NCBI GenBank assembly: GCA_038202795.1
Contig: JBBREQ010000115.1
Span: 1-6,606, forward strand
Source of the DNA: PHET01 sp038202795
Lineage (GTDB): Bacteria; Actinomycetota; Coriobacteriia; Anaerosomatales; PHET01
DNA: 6,606 nucleotides
Reading direction: 5' to 3'
Shown: one piece after another, positions 5,746 to 6,606 of the stretch
How positions within the stretch are numbered: the stretch's first letter is position 1
Layout: each line of letters begins with the position of its first letter
Translations under genes and position numbers: made by a program
The notes under the pieces: generated by a model
Database searches by the model: none
Seen by the model: only the letters and a program-made list of their open reading frames with translations
What the model was told of the DNA's origin: nothing

Positions 5746-6606
5746 GTGGGCGAAGCGCCGCACGCCTCGTCGAAAGCACTGGCATGGGCGTCGCTGCCGC
5801 ATCGGCGCGCGCGCTCGCTCGCGCTGCCCGCGATCGCCTCCAACGTCGCTGTGCCCGTCGTCGGGCTGATCGACACGGCGATGCTCGGGCATTTTTCCGA
5901 CGCCGTGAACCTGGGCGCAGTCGGCCTCGGCGCGGCCGTCATCTCCACCGTCTTCTGGGCCTTCGCGTTCCTGCGCCCCGGAACGACGTCCCTGGTAGGC
6001 AGGTCTCTTGGCGCGGGCAAGCCCGCCGATGCGGTGGGGCACCTCCAGCGCGCGCTCGCCCTCGCGGGCGTCATGGGTGTGGCGTGGCTTGCGCTCCAGT
6101 GGCTGCTGATTCCCGTGATCGTGAGGTTGCTGGCGCATGGCGCCGCGGCGGGGCCCGTCGCCGCCGACTACGCCCTGATCCGCGGACTTTCGCTGCCAGG
6201 CGTCCTGGTGACCCTGGCGATCGTCGGCTACTTTATCGGCGCCCAAGACACGCGCACGCCCCTGTACGTCGCCGCGACCGTGGCGGGCGCGAATGTGGTG
6301 GGGGACCTCATTGCTGTGGGCGCGCTGGGGTTTGGAGCCAGGGGAGCGGCATGGGCGACCTTCGGAGCCGAGTGGATGGGTGCCGCGCTCGCTGTATTGC
6401 TGCTGCGCCGAGCGCTAGGGACCGAGCGTTGGGCACAGCTGCTTCACTGGCGCGGCGGACACCTGCGTTCCGGCTGGCGCTCGCTCATGGCCATGAACTC
6501 GCGGCTGGTCATGCGATCGGCGTTGCTCATGGGCGCGATCACGGTGGTCGCCTCGATGGGATCGCGCTTTGGCGACGACGTGCTCGCCGCGAACGCGATC
6601 CTGCTG
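5746..6606 (+). CDS. dinF: DinF-type MATE family efflux transporter (3'-truncated by window)
   Basis: An inner-membrane multidrug or toxin exporter of the MATE superfamily, DinF subfamily, which couples export to an ion gradient. The first 287 codons are visible; the family is about 440-460 residues, so roughly the last third is missing. The frame is open to the window end. The N-terminal stretch LALPAIASNVAVPVVGLIDTAMLGH (about residues 25-49) matches DinF, including the Asp in transmembrane helix 1 (residue 43) that is important in characterised DinF transporters. Other family features are FLRPGTTSLVGRSLGAG, the YFIGAQDTRTPLYV loop, and NSRLVMRSALLMGAITVVASMGSRFGDDVLAANAILL. About seven hydrophobic helices can be followed. 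The GTG start is chosen for its ribosome binding site and an N-terminus of expected length; no in-frame ATG occurs before helix 1. E. coli dinF is SOS-induced through lexA, but no LexA box is visible here, so regulation is unknown. Confidence 0.9.
   Translation, partial: MGEAPHASSKALAWASLPHRRARSLALPAIASNVAVPVVGLIDTAMLGHFSDAVNLGAVGLGAAVISTVFWAFAFLRPGTTSLVGRSLGAGKPADAVGHLQRALALAGVMGVAWLALQWLLIPVIVRLLAHGAAAGPVAADYALIRGLSLPGVLVTLAIVGYFIGAQDTRTPLYVAATVAGANVVGDLIAVGALGFGARGAAWATFGAEWMGAALAVLLLRRALGTERWAQLLHWRGGHLRSGWRSLMAMNSRLVMRSALLMGAITVVASMGSRFGDDVLAANAILL

Noticed and set aside
5645..5785. A longer paralogue B starting from ATG at 5785.
   Set aside because: The extra 47 residues are low in complexity, have no counterpart in paralogue A and would overlap the dinF start. 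The TTG at 5644 has a strong ribosome binding site and the right position.
5212..6246. A 344-codon open frame on the minus strand across the paralogue B 5' end and dinF.
   Set aside because: It is out of frame with both real genes and low in complexity (Arg, Ala, Pro, Ser, Thr), and it crosses the divergent promoter region. Both genes it overlaps have clear family matches.

Overview
The window comes from a high-GC bacterium, most likely an actinomycete (Actinomycetota, perhaps Micrococcales). The reasons are the strongly G/C-biased third codon positions, a LeuC/LeuD pair of actinobacterial type (for example the GNSGKQGLL stretch and a basic C-terminal extension in LeuD), and the large zinc-ribbon membrane proteins, which resemble actinobacterial proteins usually annotated only as TFIIB-type zinc ribbon-containing proteins. 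The taxon is an inference; there is no rRNA or other marker.

Layout. Positions 1-2057 (+) hold the 3' part of leuC and all of leuD, the two subunits of isopropylmalate isomerase (leucine biosynthesis), tightly coupled in one operon. leuD meets a convergent gene (2054-3748, -) whose stop codon interlocks with that of leuD on a shared CTAG. This gene and a second one on the same strand (3977-5644, -) are paralogues. Each encodes a protein of about 560 residues with two N-terminal Cys4 zinc ribbons, a large conserved middle domain, two predicted membrane segments and a less conserved C-terminal tail. Their function is unknown. After a divergent intergenic region of about 100 bases, a DinF-type MATE efflux transporter gene starts at 5746 (+) and runs off the window end.

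The most informative structure is the origin of the two paralogues. Between them, at 3818-3901, lies an ungapped copy of the last 84 bases of leuD, about 87 percent identical and ending in the same TAG codon. The sequence just upstream of the two paralogues is also related. The simplest reading is a tandem duplication of about 1.8-1.9 kb that started inside the leuD 3' end and ended in the 5' region of the zinc-ribbon gene. It left a decapitated leuD tail as a scar and two diverged zinc-ribbon genes. I see no CRISPR array, tRNA, rRNA, insertion sequence or recognisable defence system. The under-described element here is the tandem pair of membrane-anchored double zinc-ribbon proteins.
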